Assembly: GCF_900099645.1 (NCBI RefSeq)
Contig: NZ_FMTL01000001.1
Location: 1,488,001 to 1,552,000, forward strand
Reading direction: 5' to 3'
Length of the DNA stretch: 64,000 nt
DNA from: Pseudomonas peli
GTDB taxonomy: Bacteria > Pseudomonadota > Gammaproteobacteria > Pseudomonadales > Pseudomonadaceae
This document shows positions 35,272-44,711 of this stretch, piece after piece. Numbering within the stretch: the first letter of the stretch is position 1; every line of letters starts with the position of its first letter. Made by a program: the position numbers and the translations under genes. Under the pieces are notes generated by a model, which did no database searches, had not been told where the DNA came from, and saw only the letters and a program-made list of their open reading frames with translations.

Positions 35272-35879
35272 TTCGTCTTCGCCTGCTCGCCGCCCTGCTG
35301 CTGATCGGCAGCCTGGCCGCCTGCTCGGTCTTGCCGAAAAGCCAGGTGCTGAGCATCTACCGCCTGCCGGCCAGCAGCCTGCCCAGCCATGACGCCAGCG
35401 CCGATTGGGCGCTGCGGGTGAACAAGCCCTACAGCAGCCAGCTGCTCGACAGCACGCGAATTGCCGTATTGCCGCCGGGCGACCAGATCAGCGCCTACCA
35501 GGATGTGCGCTGGAGCGACCGCGCACCGCTGCTGCTGCGTGACCGGCTGATCGACGCCTTTCTCGACGACGGCCGCCTCAAGGCGGTGAGCAGCGATGAA
35601 AGCCGCCTGCAGGCTGACCTGGAGCTGGACGGCGACCTGCGCGCCTTCCACAGCGAATACCAGAACGGCCGCCCAGCCGCGCGCATCCTATTCGAAGCCC
35701 GCCTGGTGCAGAGTGGCAGCCTGCGCATCCTCGCCAGCCGGCGTTTCGAAGTCAGCCAGGCGGCCAGCGACACCTCGGTGCCGGCGGTGGTCAACGCCTT
35801 CGGCCAGGCCGGCGACCAACTGGCCCGCGAGGTGCTGGAGTGGACTCTGACCCAAGGTCAGACCGCGCAGCAAAAATGA
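35268..35879 (+). CDS. ABC-type transport auxiliary lipoprotein, PqiC/LetC-like
   Basis: This 203-residue lipoprotein has a lipobox 'SLAAC' (C19). The mature part, with 'YRLPASSL', 'RIAVLPPGDQISAYQDVRW' and a C-terminal 'RFEVSQAASDTSVPAVVNAF', matches the ABC-type auxiliary lipoprotein family that docks MCE tubes to the outer membrane. It closes the operon and overlaps the MCE gene by ATGA. Confidence 0.9.
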   Translation: MIRLRLLAALLLIGSLAACSVLPKSQVLSIYRLPASSLPSHDASADWALRVNKPYSSQLLDSTRIAVLPPGDQISAYQDVRWSDRAPLLLRDRLIDAFLDDGRLKAVSSDESRLQADLELDGDLRAFHSEYQNGRPAARILFEARLVQSGSLRILASRRFEVSQAASDTSVPAVVNAFGQAGDQLAREVLEWTLTQGQTAQQK

Positions 35880-35907
35880 ACTGAGTTGTTCCAGCGAGGG
35901 GCGAACC

Positions 35908-36345
35908 ATGGACAAATTTATGCAAGCGGCCATCGACGAAGCCCGCCAGGGCCTGGCCGAAGGCGGCATCCCGATCGGCTCGGTGCTGGTGCATAACGGC
36001 CAGATTATCGGCCGTGGCCACAACCGTCGCGTGCAACAAGGCAGCGCCATCCGCCATGGTGAAATGGACGCCCTGGAAAACGCCGGCCGGCAAAGCGCGC
36101 AGACCTACCGCGAGTCGGTGCTCTACACCACTCTTTCACCCTGCGCGATGTGCAGCGGCGCAATCCTGCTGTATGGCATCCCCAAGGTGATCATCGGCGA
36201 GAACCAGACCTTCCTCGGCGAAGAAGCGTTGCTGCGCGAGCGCGGCGTGCAGCTCGATGTGCTGCACAACAACGAATGCCTGCACCTGATGCAGGCCTTT
36301 ATCGCCACCCAACCGACGCTGTGGAACGAGGATATTGGCGAGTAG
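35908..36345 (+). CDS. Cytosine deaminase, fungal Fcy1-like
   Basis: This 145-residue zinc deaminase has H50 and E52 in 'RHGEMDALEN' and C79/C82 in 'TTLSPCAMCSGA' as the Zn/proton-shuttle set. Over its whole length it follows yeast cytosine deaminase as I remember it, including 'EGGIPIGSVL', 'GRGHNRRVQQGSA', 'YGIPKVIIGEN', and the substrate-closing C-terminus with W139 and D142 in 'LWNEDIGE'. The usual bacterial CodA belongs to another superfamily. GAGGGG lies upstream. It ends 3 bp from the convergent recQ gene. Confidence 0.88.
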   Translation: MDKFMQAAIDEARQGLAEGGIPIGSVLVHNGQIIGRGHNRRVQQGSAIRHGEMDALENAGRQSAQTYRESVLYTTLSPCAMCSGAILLYGIPKVIIGENQTFLGEEALLRERGVQLDVLHNNECLHLMQAFIATQPTLWNEDIGE

Positions 36346-36348
36346 CGG

Positions 36349-38277
<1,929 letters not shown>

Positions 38278-38848
38278 GGCTGTCACTCCATTGACCGCCG
38301 CGGCGGTAAACAATGATTAATTCCTACAGGTCGCACCGCTATTGCCAATCCAACTAACACCACGGGCAACACAGGCGTACATTCAAACCATGCCAATAAA
38401 AAAGGAGATGAGTATGCAGGTATCTGGTTTCAGCGGCAGCTTGCCGGTTATCCACTAGATCGCTCACCACCCAGGCCAGATGGCCGCACAGCAAAGACCC
38501 CGGCGGAACCGGAGTAGCTGATGCGAACCACAGGCCGATGCGCAGTCTGGCGGGAAACTCAGGTTCGCCGTTAGGTGTGCCAAACCATGGCCCTAACGCC
38601 GCCACACAACTCGAAAGCACCAGCGGCCACCCGCGACATATCGACACCTACCTGGCACTCGCCAGTCATGCTGAAGTCGACAGCTGCAGACAATGGCCCT
38701 GGAAATCGCCTGAGTTGCCAACCCCGTTAGCGCTGTGGCCCGAGACAGCCATACAGCAACAGCCAAGGCCGTGCAGAGCGGCCACCTGAGCAAGAGTGCA
38801 ACGCATGACACCAGCAAACGTGCCTGATCTGCTAGCAGATACGCACCC
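38278..38848. other. Non-coding gap, no supportable gene
   Basis: Frames of 83-113 residues exist on both strands but lack ribosome sites and recognisable domains, and they are rich in Arg, Cys and Ser, as in spurious frames. Because a plus-strand terminator closes the gap, an untranslated RNA or very short gene ending near 38870 is possible. Confidence 0.5.
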
Positions 38849-38872
38849 AAAGCCGCCTCCGGGCGGCTTTTC
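38849..38872 (+). terminator. Orphan intrinsic terminator, plus strand
   Basis: The stem AGCCGCC/GGCGGCT has a TCCG loop with A's before and TTTTCCGTTTCTT after. The T tract is on the plus strand, but no plus-strand gene lies upstream within 570 bp. Confidence 0.65.
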
Positions 38873-38904
38873 CGTTTCTTACTGTGCCTGCCAGTGCACC
38901 CCGA

Positions 38905-38967
38905 GAAGGGCTTTAGCCGCGACAACTCGCTCATTAACGAAAGTTCGCCGCTAAAGCGCCTCCTACA
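38905..38967. repeat. REP-type inverted pair
   Basis: 'GGGCTTTAGCCGCGA' and, 20 bp on, the inverse 'TTCGCCGCTAAAGCGCCTCC' ending TACA match the Pseudomonas REP pattern (TGTAGGAG-CGGCTTTAGCCGCGA) in head-to-head copies. It lies downstream of pckA, before its terminator in map order. Confidence 0.75.
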
Positions 38968-38992
38968 GATTGATGCTTAATTTCCCATGCAT

Positions 38993-39021
38993 AAAAAAAC
39001 CGCCGATTTCGGCGGTTTTTT
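38993..39021 (-). terminator. Intrinsic terminator of pckA
   Basis: AAAAAACCGCC and GGCGGTTTTTT form a stem over a short loop 20 bp past the pckA stop, with a long T run on the minus strand. Confidence 0.93.
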
Positions 39022-39039
39022 CAACGCGACAGTTACAAC

Positions 39040-40581
39040 TTAAAGCTGCGGGCCGGCGTTCTTGATGGCATCGCTGACATCGAACTTCTTGAAGTTCTCG
39101 ATGAACAGACCGGCCAGGCCTTTGGCGGCTTCGTCGTAGGCGTTCTTGTCTTCCCAGGTGTTGCGTGGGTTGAGCAGATTGGTTTCAACGCCCGGTACCG
39201 ACTTCGGCACGCTCAGGTTGATGATCGGCAGCAACTCGGTTTCGGTACCGATCAGCGCACCGCTCTGAATCGCTGCAATCACGCCACGGGTGGTCGGGAT
39301 GTTGAAACGCTTGCCAACACCGTAGCCACCGCCGGTCCAGCCGGTGTTGACCAGATAGACCTTGGAGCCGAAGCCGCGGATACGCTTGATCAGCAGCTCA
39401 GCGTATTCGCCAGCCGGACGCGGGAAGAATGGCGCACCGAAGCAGGTGGAGAAGGTCGACTTGATGCCGCCGCCCGAACCCATTTCGGTGGAACCGACCA
39501 GCGCGGTGTAACCGGAGAGGAAGTGGTAAGCCGCTTGCTCTTCGTTGAGGATCGACACCGGCGGCAGTACGCCAGTCAGGTCGCAGGTGAGGAAGATCAC
39601 GGCGTTCGGCTCACCGCCGAGGTTCTTCTCGCTGCGCTTCTCGACCAGCTCTAGCGGGTAAGCCGCGCGGCTGTTCTGGGTCAGGCTGTCGTCGGCGTAG
39701 TTCGGTACGCGGTTCTCATCGAGCACCACGTTTTCCAGCACGGCGCCAAACTGGATGGCTTTCCAGATTACCGGCTCGTTCTTCTCGGACAGGTCGATGC
39801 ACTTGGCATAGCAACCGCCTTCGATGTTGAACACCACGCCCACGCCCCAGCCGTGCTCGTCGTCGCCGATCAGGTAGCGGCTTTCGTCAGCCGACAGGGT
39901 GGTCTTGCCGGTGCCGGACAGACCGAAGAACAGGGTCACGTCGCCTTCTTCACCGATGTTGGCCGCGCAATGCATTGGCAGCACGTCGGCGTCCGGCAGC
40001 AGGAAGTTCTGCACGCTGAACATGGCTTTCTTCATTTCACCGGCGTAACGCATGCCGGCGATCAGGACTTTCTTGGCGGCGAAGTTGAGGATCACGCAGC
40101 CATCGGAATTGGTGCCATCACGCTCCGGTACGCATTCGAAGTTGGCGACGTTGAGCACTTGCCACTCGTCTTTGCCAGCCGGGTTGTACTGCTCCGGATT
40201 GATGAACAGGCAACGGCCGAACAGGTTCTGCCAGGCGGTGGCGGTGGTCATCTTGACCGGCAGGTAGTGCGCGTCGGCAGAACCTACATGAACGTAGGAC
40301 ACGAAGCTGTCCTGCGCGTCGGAGAACGCTTGTACGCGGTCCCACAGGGCATCGAACTTGTCAGCCGGGAACGGACGGTTGATTGCGCCCCAGGCGATTT
40401 TCGCCTCGGTGCTCGGCTCTTGCACGATGAAGCGATCAGCCGGCGAACGACCAGTGCGATGGCCTGTGCGTACGACCAGCGAGCCGTTGGCGGCCAGCTC
40501 GCCTTCACCGCGACGAAGAGCTTCTTCGACCAGTTGGGCAGCGCTGATGTCGGTGTACACGGCGTTGTTGGCTTGCGTCAT
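39040..40581 (-). CDS. pckA: Phosphoenolpyruvate carboxykinase (ATP)
   Basis: PckA converts oxaloacetate and ATP to phosphoenolpyruvate and CO2, the first step of gluconeogenesis. The 513-residue length is standard. The kinase-1a loop '[13 protein letters not shown]' (about residue 218), the metal/oxaloacetate region '[14 protein letters not shown]' and the adenine loop '[14 protein letters not shown]' are all present. The upstream region contains two palindromes that may be control sites. Confidence 0.97.
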   Translation of the reverse strand: MTQANNAVYTDISAAQLVEEALRRGEGELAANGSLVVRTGHRTGRSPADRFIVQEPSTEAKIAWGAINRPFPADKFDALWDRVQAFSDAQDSFVSYVHVGSADAHYLPVKMTTATAWQNLFGRCLFINPEQYNPAGKDEWQVLNVANFECVPERDGTNSDGCVILNFAAKKVLIAGMRYAGEMKKAMFSVQNFLLPDADVLPMHCAANIGEEGDVTLFFGLSGTGKTTLSADESRYLIGDDEHGWGVGVVFNIEGGCYAKCIDLSEKNEPVIWKAIQFGAVLENVVLDENRVPNYADDSLTQNSRAAYPLELVEKRSEKNLGGEPNAVIFLTCDLTGVLPPVSILNEEQAAYHFLSGYTALVGSTEMGSGGGIKSTFSTCFGAPFFPRPAGEYAELLIKRIRGFGSKVYLVNTGWTGGGYGVGKRFNIPTTRGVIAAIQSGALIGTETELLPIINLSVPKSVPGVETNLLNPRNTWEDKNAYDEAAKGLAGLFIENFKKFDVSDAIKNAGPQL

Positions 40582-40593
40582 GTGGGTCCCCGT

Positions 40594-40650
40594 CGGCCAC
40601 GTGGCCGAGTCTTCCGAACGTTTTGTAGTAGAAATCTGATCACTACTACA
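40594..40650 (-). promoter_or_regulatory. Two palindromes upstream of pckA
   Basis: A perfect 14-bp palindrome CGGCCACGTGGCCG (40594-40607) lies 12 bp before the start codon. An inverted repeat TGTAGTAG-11-CTACTACA (40624-40650) lies about 45-70 bp upstream. The second is operator-like; HexR-type sites have TGTA/TACA ends but are shorter. The regulator is unknown. Confidence 0.4.
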
Positions 40651-40761
40651 GCGAAAAAAGTGCGCCGGATTATGCCAGAAAAAGCCAGCTGCGGGTGCAG
40701 CCTCTGATCAGATCATTCCGACACGGTTTAGGGGCTGTGTGCCCCCGAATCTGCTTGAAAC

Positions 40762-41649
40762 TCAGTGGCGCGTATCCGATGGCGCTTCGATGCTGCCATC
40801 GATAAACAGTTGCAGCACATCGGCGGCATCGAACAGATAGCGCTCGTTGCAGAACTGGCAATCGATTTCCACGCTGCCGCCGTGCTCCTGCACCAGCGCT
40901 TCGGCGTCGGCTTGGCCGAGGCTGATCAGCGCGCGACTGGAGCGCTCACGTGAGCAGCTGCAGCGAAACAGCAAGGCACGTGGGTCGAACAGGCGCAGCG
41001 CCTCCTGGTGATACAGGCGATGCAACAGGGTTTCGTTATCAAGGCCCAGCAGTTCTTCAGCCTTCAGCGTATCGGCCAGGGCCATGGCATGCTGCCAGCT
41101 GGCTTCACGCTCATCCGCTTCTTTCAGGCGGTCCGCCGGCAGCTGCTGCAACAGCAGGCCGCGAGCACGCTGGCCATCGGCGCTGAGCCAGAAACGCGTC
41201 GGCAACTGCTCGGACGTGGCGAAGTAATTGGTCAGGCAATCGGCCAGGGTATCCCCTTCCAGATCGACGATGCCTTGATAACGCTGCCCGGATTTCGGGT
41301 CAACGGTCATGGCCAGCACGCCATCGGGCATCAGCTCGCGCAGGTTGGCATCGGCAGTGATCTGTTCAGCGTGGTAGCGGGCGATACCGCGCAGCTCACC
41401 TTCGCTGGAGCACTCAACCATCAGCAGGGGCACGGCACCGGAGGAGCGCGCTTGGAGAATCAGCAGGCCTTCAAATTTCAGGGTGCCAATCAACAAAGAG
41501 GCGGCAGCAAGCAGTTCACCCAACAGCTGGGCGACCGGTTGCGGGTAGGTGTGTTTGGCCAGCACATGGCTGTAGCTGTCGGTCAGGCCGACCAGTTCGC
41601 CACGGATATCGCTGTCGTCGAACAAGAAGCGTTGGGAAAAATCAGACAT
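40762..41649 (-). CDS. hslO: Redox-regulated chaperone Hsp33
   Basis: Hsp33 is a cytoplasmic holdase switched on by oxidation and unfolding. The 295-residue protein has the four zinc cysteines near its C-terminus: 'RCSCSRER' and '[11 protein letters not shown]'. N-terminal '[16 protein letters not shown]' is typical. The ATG at 41649 is chosen to match family starts (MSDFxQRF). It neighbours pckA as in enterics. Confidence 0.96.
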   Translation of the reverse strand: MSDFSQRFLFDDSDIRGELVGLTDSYSHVLAKHTYPQPVAQLLGELLAAASLLIGTLKFEGLLILQARSSGAVPLLMVECSSEGELRGIARYHAEQITADANLRELMPDGVLAMTVDPKSGQRYQGIVDLEGDTLADCLTNYFATSEQLPTRFWLSADGQRARGLLLQQLPADRLKEADEREASWQHAMALADTLKAEELLGLDNETLLHRLYHQEALRLFDPRALLFRCSCSRERSSRALISLGQADAEALVQEHGGSVEIDCQFCNERYLFDAADVLQLFIDGSIEAPSDTRH

Positions 41650-41864
41650 GCCAACTTCACTGAATGTGACTCGGCCCGCGATTTTAGGCGCAAACGCCCA
41701 TCCGACCAAGCGCCTCTTATCTATCAGCGCTGCGGGTGGAAGCTATCGATACAAAACCGGGTCACAGTTGTCGGCAAAAGACAGGGAGAAATTTTGCATT
41801 TCGGGCCCAACTCCCTAGGATGCCGGCCGCTTTAAAAGCCTACAGATGACAAGGATGTCTCTGC

Positions 41865-42656
41865 ATGACCCCTGCTTTTCTTAACGATCAGTGGCGTATT
41901 CGCCCATTGGTTGCCAGCCATCTCGTCGCTCTGCTGCTTGCCAGTTGGTTGTGGGCACCCAGCCGCGCGCTGTGGGACCAATTCGACCTGCAGCTGTTTG
42001 CCCTGCTCAATGAGCCCGTGCACAGCGCCAGGTTGTGGGCACCAACCTGGGCGATCGGCAGCATGCGCCCGGTGGACATGGGTGTTGGCGTGCTGATGCT
42101 GGCCGTGATGCTCAAGGCCGATCTGGTGTTCAGCAGCGCCCAAGTGCGCAAGGCGCTGTATGCCTTTCTCGCGGCGCTGATCGTGATGCTGCTGTTTCGC
42201 GTCGGTTTCGCCGAGCTGGTCAAACTGATGGGTTGGCAGCGCCCGAGCGCATCCCTGGTAGTGGAAGGCGCCGCACGGCTGACCGAACTGTTCCCGGACT
42301 GGGAAGAACGCTGGGATATGAAGGACAGCGCCACCCGCAGCTTCCCTGGCGATCACGCATCAGTGCTGTTGATCTGGGCGATGTTTATGAGCTTCTTTGC
42401 ACGCAACTGGCGTTTGCTGCTGGTCTGGAGCATGGCGGTGATCTTTATGCTGCCGCGTCTGGTGGCGGGTGCGCACTGTGGTTCGGATGCCCTGGTAGGC
42501 GGCCTGTTCCTCGCCTTGCTGGGCTTGGCCTGGTCCTGCTATACCCCGCTTGCGTACAAGACCAGCGAATGGCTGGAATATGTTACCCAACCGCTGCTCA
42601 AGAGCCTGGCAACGCTGCCAATGCTGGGCCGACTGAACGTTATCAGCGGCCGCTAG
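41865..42656 (+). CDS. PAP2-family membrane phosphotransferase/phosphatase, LpxT-like
   Basis: This 263-residue integral membrane protein has about six helices and the PAP2 motifs 'KDSATRSFPGDHAS' and 'PRLVAGAHCGSD'. The 'FPGDH' variant, the preceding 'RPSASLVVEGAARLTELF' and the overall layout match E. coli LpxT as I recall. LpxT transfers phosphate from undecaprenyl pyrophosphate to lipid A. An undecaprenyl pyrophosphatase role is the alternative. It lies between hslO and hslR on the opposite strand. Confidence 0.8.
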   Translation: MTPAFLNDQWRIRPLVASHLVALLLASWLWAPSRALWDQFDLQLFALLNEPVHSARLWAPTWAIGSMRPVDMGVGVLMLAVMLKADLVFSSAQVRKALYAFLAALIVMLLFRVGFAELVKLMGWQRPSASLVVEGAARLTELFPDWEERWDMKDSATRSFPGDHASVLLIWAMFMSFFARNWRLLLVWSMAVIFMLPRLVAGAHCGSDALVGGLFLALLGLAWSCYTPLAYKTSEWLEYVTQPLLKSLATLPMLGRLNVISGR

Positions 42657-42724
42657 GCGAAGGCTGTGCCGTGCGCAGCTGAACAGTGCAGCGCTGCTGA
42701 GCACGGCGGTCGGCGACACGCGGC

Positions 42725-43159
42725 CTAGAACTCGTCATCAGCCCACGGATGGCGCAGGCCGCCATCCTGCCGGTCATTGAAGTCGTGAATCTGCCGCCGT
42801 TGCTTCTTACTGGGCCGACCCTCGGTCTGCATGCCCAGTGCCCCGGCCTTACGCTGTGCGGCGGCCTGTTCGCGGCGCTCAATGCTTTCGGCTGTCTCGG
42901 TGTACAACGCCTGCGCTTCAGGCGCACCGCGACGCACCACGGACAGTGCCTGCACCACTACACTGCGCTCCTCAAAGCCAGTGCGAATCACATAAACATC
43001 GCCCACCCTCGGCTCCTTGCCGGGTTTGCAGCGCTCACCGCGATGATGCACCTTGCCACCCTCAATCGCCGCCTTAGCCAAGGCGCGGGTCTTATAGAAA
43101 CGCGCGGCCCACAGCCATTTATCCAGGCGTACCTTGTCGTCGTCTTTTTTCTCGCTCAT
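42725..43159 (-). CDS. hslR: Heat shock protein 15 (S4-domain RNA-binding)
   Basis: Hsp15 binds stalled 50S subunits that carry a nascent chain with tRNA and helps recycle them. The 144-residue protein has the S4 domain 'VRLDKWLWAARFYKTRALAK' and 'GGKVHHRGERCKPGKEP', and a basic C-terminus 'RPSKKQRRQIHDFNDRQ'. The ATG at 43159 (MSEKKDDDK) is favoured over 43177. It is divergent from rimB. Confidence 0.94.
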   Translation of the reverse strand: MSEKKDDDKVRLDKWLWAARFYKTRALAKAAIEGGKVHHRGERCKPGKEPRVGDVYVIRTGFEERSVVVQALSVVRRGAPEAQALYTETAESIERREQAAAQRKAGALGMQTEGRPSKKQRRQIHDFNDRQDGGLRHPWADDEF

Positions 43160-43257
43160 CCGGCCCTCGCTGATCACACCGTGCAGGCGGACATTTTGCC
43201 TGATGCAGTTGTCACACGTGCCAACTAGAATGCCCGCACATAACCCGGAACTGCCCT

Positions 43258-43725
43258 TTGAAGACTTTTGACCAACTTGGCGTAATCGGTTTGCGCGAAT
43301 GGATCAACCTGCCGGAACTGGGCATGGTCGGCCTGCGCGCCAAAATTGATACCGGGGCCAGTACCTCCAGCCTACATGCCAGCGATATTCAACCGTTCGA
43401 CCGCGACGGCGAGCCTTGGGTGCGCTTTACCGCCCACCTCGGCACAGTGGTGCAGCGTCGGCATCGCTGCGAGGCACAACTGGTTTCAGTGAAAACCATC
43501 AAAAGCTCCAACGGCCACAGTCAGTCGCGCTATGTGATTCGCACTCCCCTGACGCTAGGCGAGCGCGAATGGCCGGTCGAATTCACCCTGACATGCCGCA
43601 AAACCATGCGCTACCGCGTGTTGCTTGGCTCCAAGGCGCTGATTGCCGGTCAGCTGCTGGTCAACCCGGCGCTGACTTACGTACAGAACAAACCCACCCT
43701 CGCTGACTCCCCTGGTGCCCCATGA
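43258..43725 (+). CDS. rimB: RimB-type retropepsin-like protease
   Basis: This 155-residue aspartic-protease-like protein (PF05618) has the catalytic motif '[13 protein letters not shown]' at residue 29. In Pseudomonas the Rim system modifies ribosomal protein S6: RimK adds glutamates to it and RimB is reported to remove or process them. The start is a TTG with GGAA upstream, and the next ATG would cut into the fold. It overlaps rimK by ATGA. The upstream rimA described in P. fluorescens is not here. Confidence 0.88.
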   Translation: MKTFDQLGVIGLREWINLPELGMVGLRAKIDTGASTSSLHASDIQPFDRDGEPWVRFTAHLGTVVQRRHRCEAQLVSVKTIKSSNGHSQSRYVIRTPLTLGEREWPVEFTLTCRKTMRYRVLLGSKALIAGQLLVNPALTYVQNKPTLADSPGAP

Positions 43726-44627
43726 AGATCGCCGTGCTGTCGCGCAACCCGCGCCTGTATTCCACCCGCCGCCTGGTCGAAGCCGGGCAACAGCGGGGCC
43801 ACGAGATGGTGGTGATCGACACCCTGCGTGCCTATATGAACATTGCCAGCCACAAGCCGCAGATCCATTACCGCGGCAAGCCGCTGGAAGGCTTCGATGC
43901 AGTGATTCCCCGCATCGGCGCCTCAGTGACCTTCTATGGCTGCGCCGTGCTGCGTCAGTTCGAGATGATGGGCGTGTTTCCGCTCAACGAGTCGGTGGCC
44001 ATCGCCCGCTCGCGGGACAAGCTGCGCTCGCTGCAACTGCTGTCGCGCCGGGGTGTCGGCCTGCCGGTCACCGGTTTCGCCCACTCGCCGGATGACATTG
44101 CCGACCTGATCCAGATGGTCAACGGCGCACCGCTGGTGATCAAGGTGCTGGAAGGCACCCAGGGCATCGGCGTGGTGCTGTGCGAAACCGCCACCGCTGC
44201 CGAGTCGGTGATCGAGGCCTTTATGGGCCTCAAGCAGGACATCATGGTGCAGGAATACATCAAGGAGGCCGGCGGCGCGGACATCCGCTGCTTCGTGGTG
44301 GGCGACAAGGTGATTGCAGCGATGAAGCGTCAGGCCAAGCCCGGCGAATTCCGCTCCAACCTGCACCGTGGCGGCAGCGCCAGCCTGATCAAGATCACCC
44401 CGGTAGAACGCATGACGGCCATCCGCGCGGCCAAGGTGATGGGGCTGAGCGTAGCCGGCGTGGATATCCTGCGCTCCAATCACGGCCCGCTGGTGATGGA
44501 GGTGAACTCATCGCCCGGCTTGGAAGGCATCGAAACCACCACCGGCAAGGATGTCGCCAGCCTGGTAATCCAGCACCTGGAGAAGAACAGCGGCCCAAAC
44601 CTGACGCGCACCAAAGGCAAGGGTTGA
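43722..44627 (+). CDS. rimK: Ribosomal protein S6 glutamate ligase
   Basis: This ATP-grasp ligase of 301 residues adds glutamate residues to the C-terminus of S6 and, in Pseudomonas, responds to c-di-GMP. N-terminal '[18 protein letters not shown]', the ATP-binding '[18 protein letters not shown]' and the metal-binding end '[15 protein letters not shown]' are clear. Translation is coupled to rimB. It converges with a c-di-GMP enzyme gene 84 bp away. Confidence 0.96.
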   Translation: MKIAVLSRNPRLYSTRRLVEAGQQRGHEMVVIDTLRAYMNIASHKPQIHYRGKPLEGFDAVIPRIGASVTFYGCAVLRQFEMMGVFPLNESVAIARSRDKLRSLQLLSRRGVGLPVTGFAHSPDDIADLIQMVNGAPLVIKVLEGTQGIGVVLCETATAAESVIEAFMGLKQDIMVQEYIKEAGGADIRCFVVGDKVIAAMKRQAKPGEFRSNLHRGGSASLIKITPVERMTAIRAAKVMGLSVAGVDILRSNHGPLVMEVNSSPGLEGIETTTGKDVASLVIQHLEKNSGPNLTRTKGKG

Positions 44628-44711
44628 GCCGGATATAGGCGAACGCACGGCCAAACATGGCCGGGCCTGTATGGCAGGACGCGGCAGAGGTGCCGACACA
44701 CAGACTCAAGC

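Noticed and set aside
38354-38934. Frames of 83-113 residues in the gap after recQ
   Set aside because: No ribosome site or recognisable domain, and composition like spurious frames. Only the terminator and REP pair are supportable.
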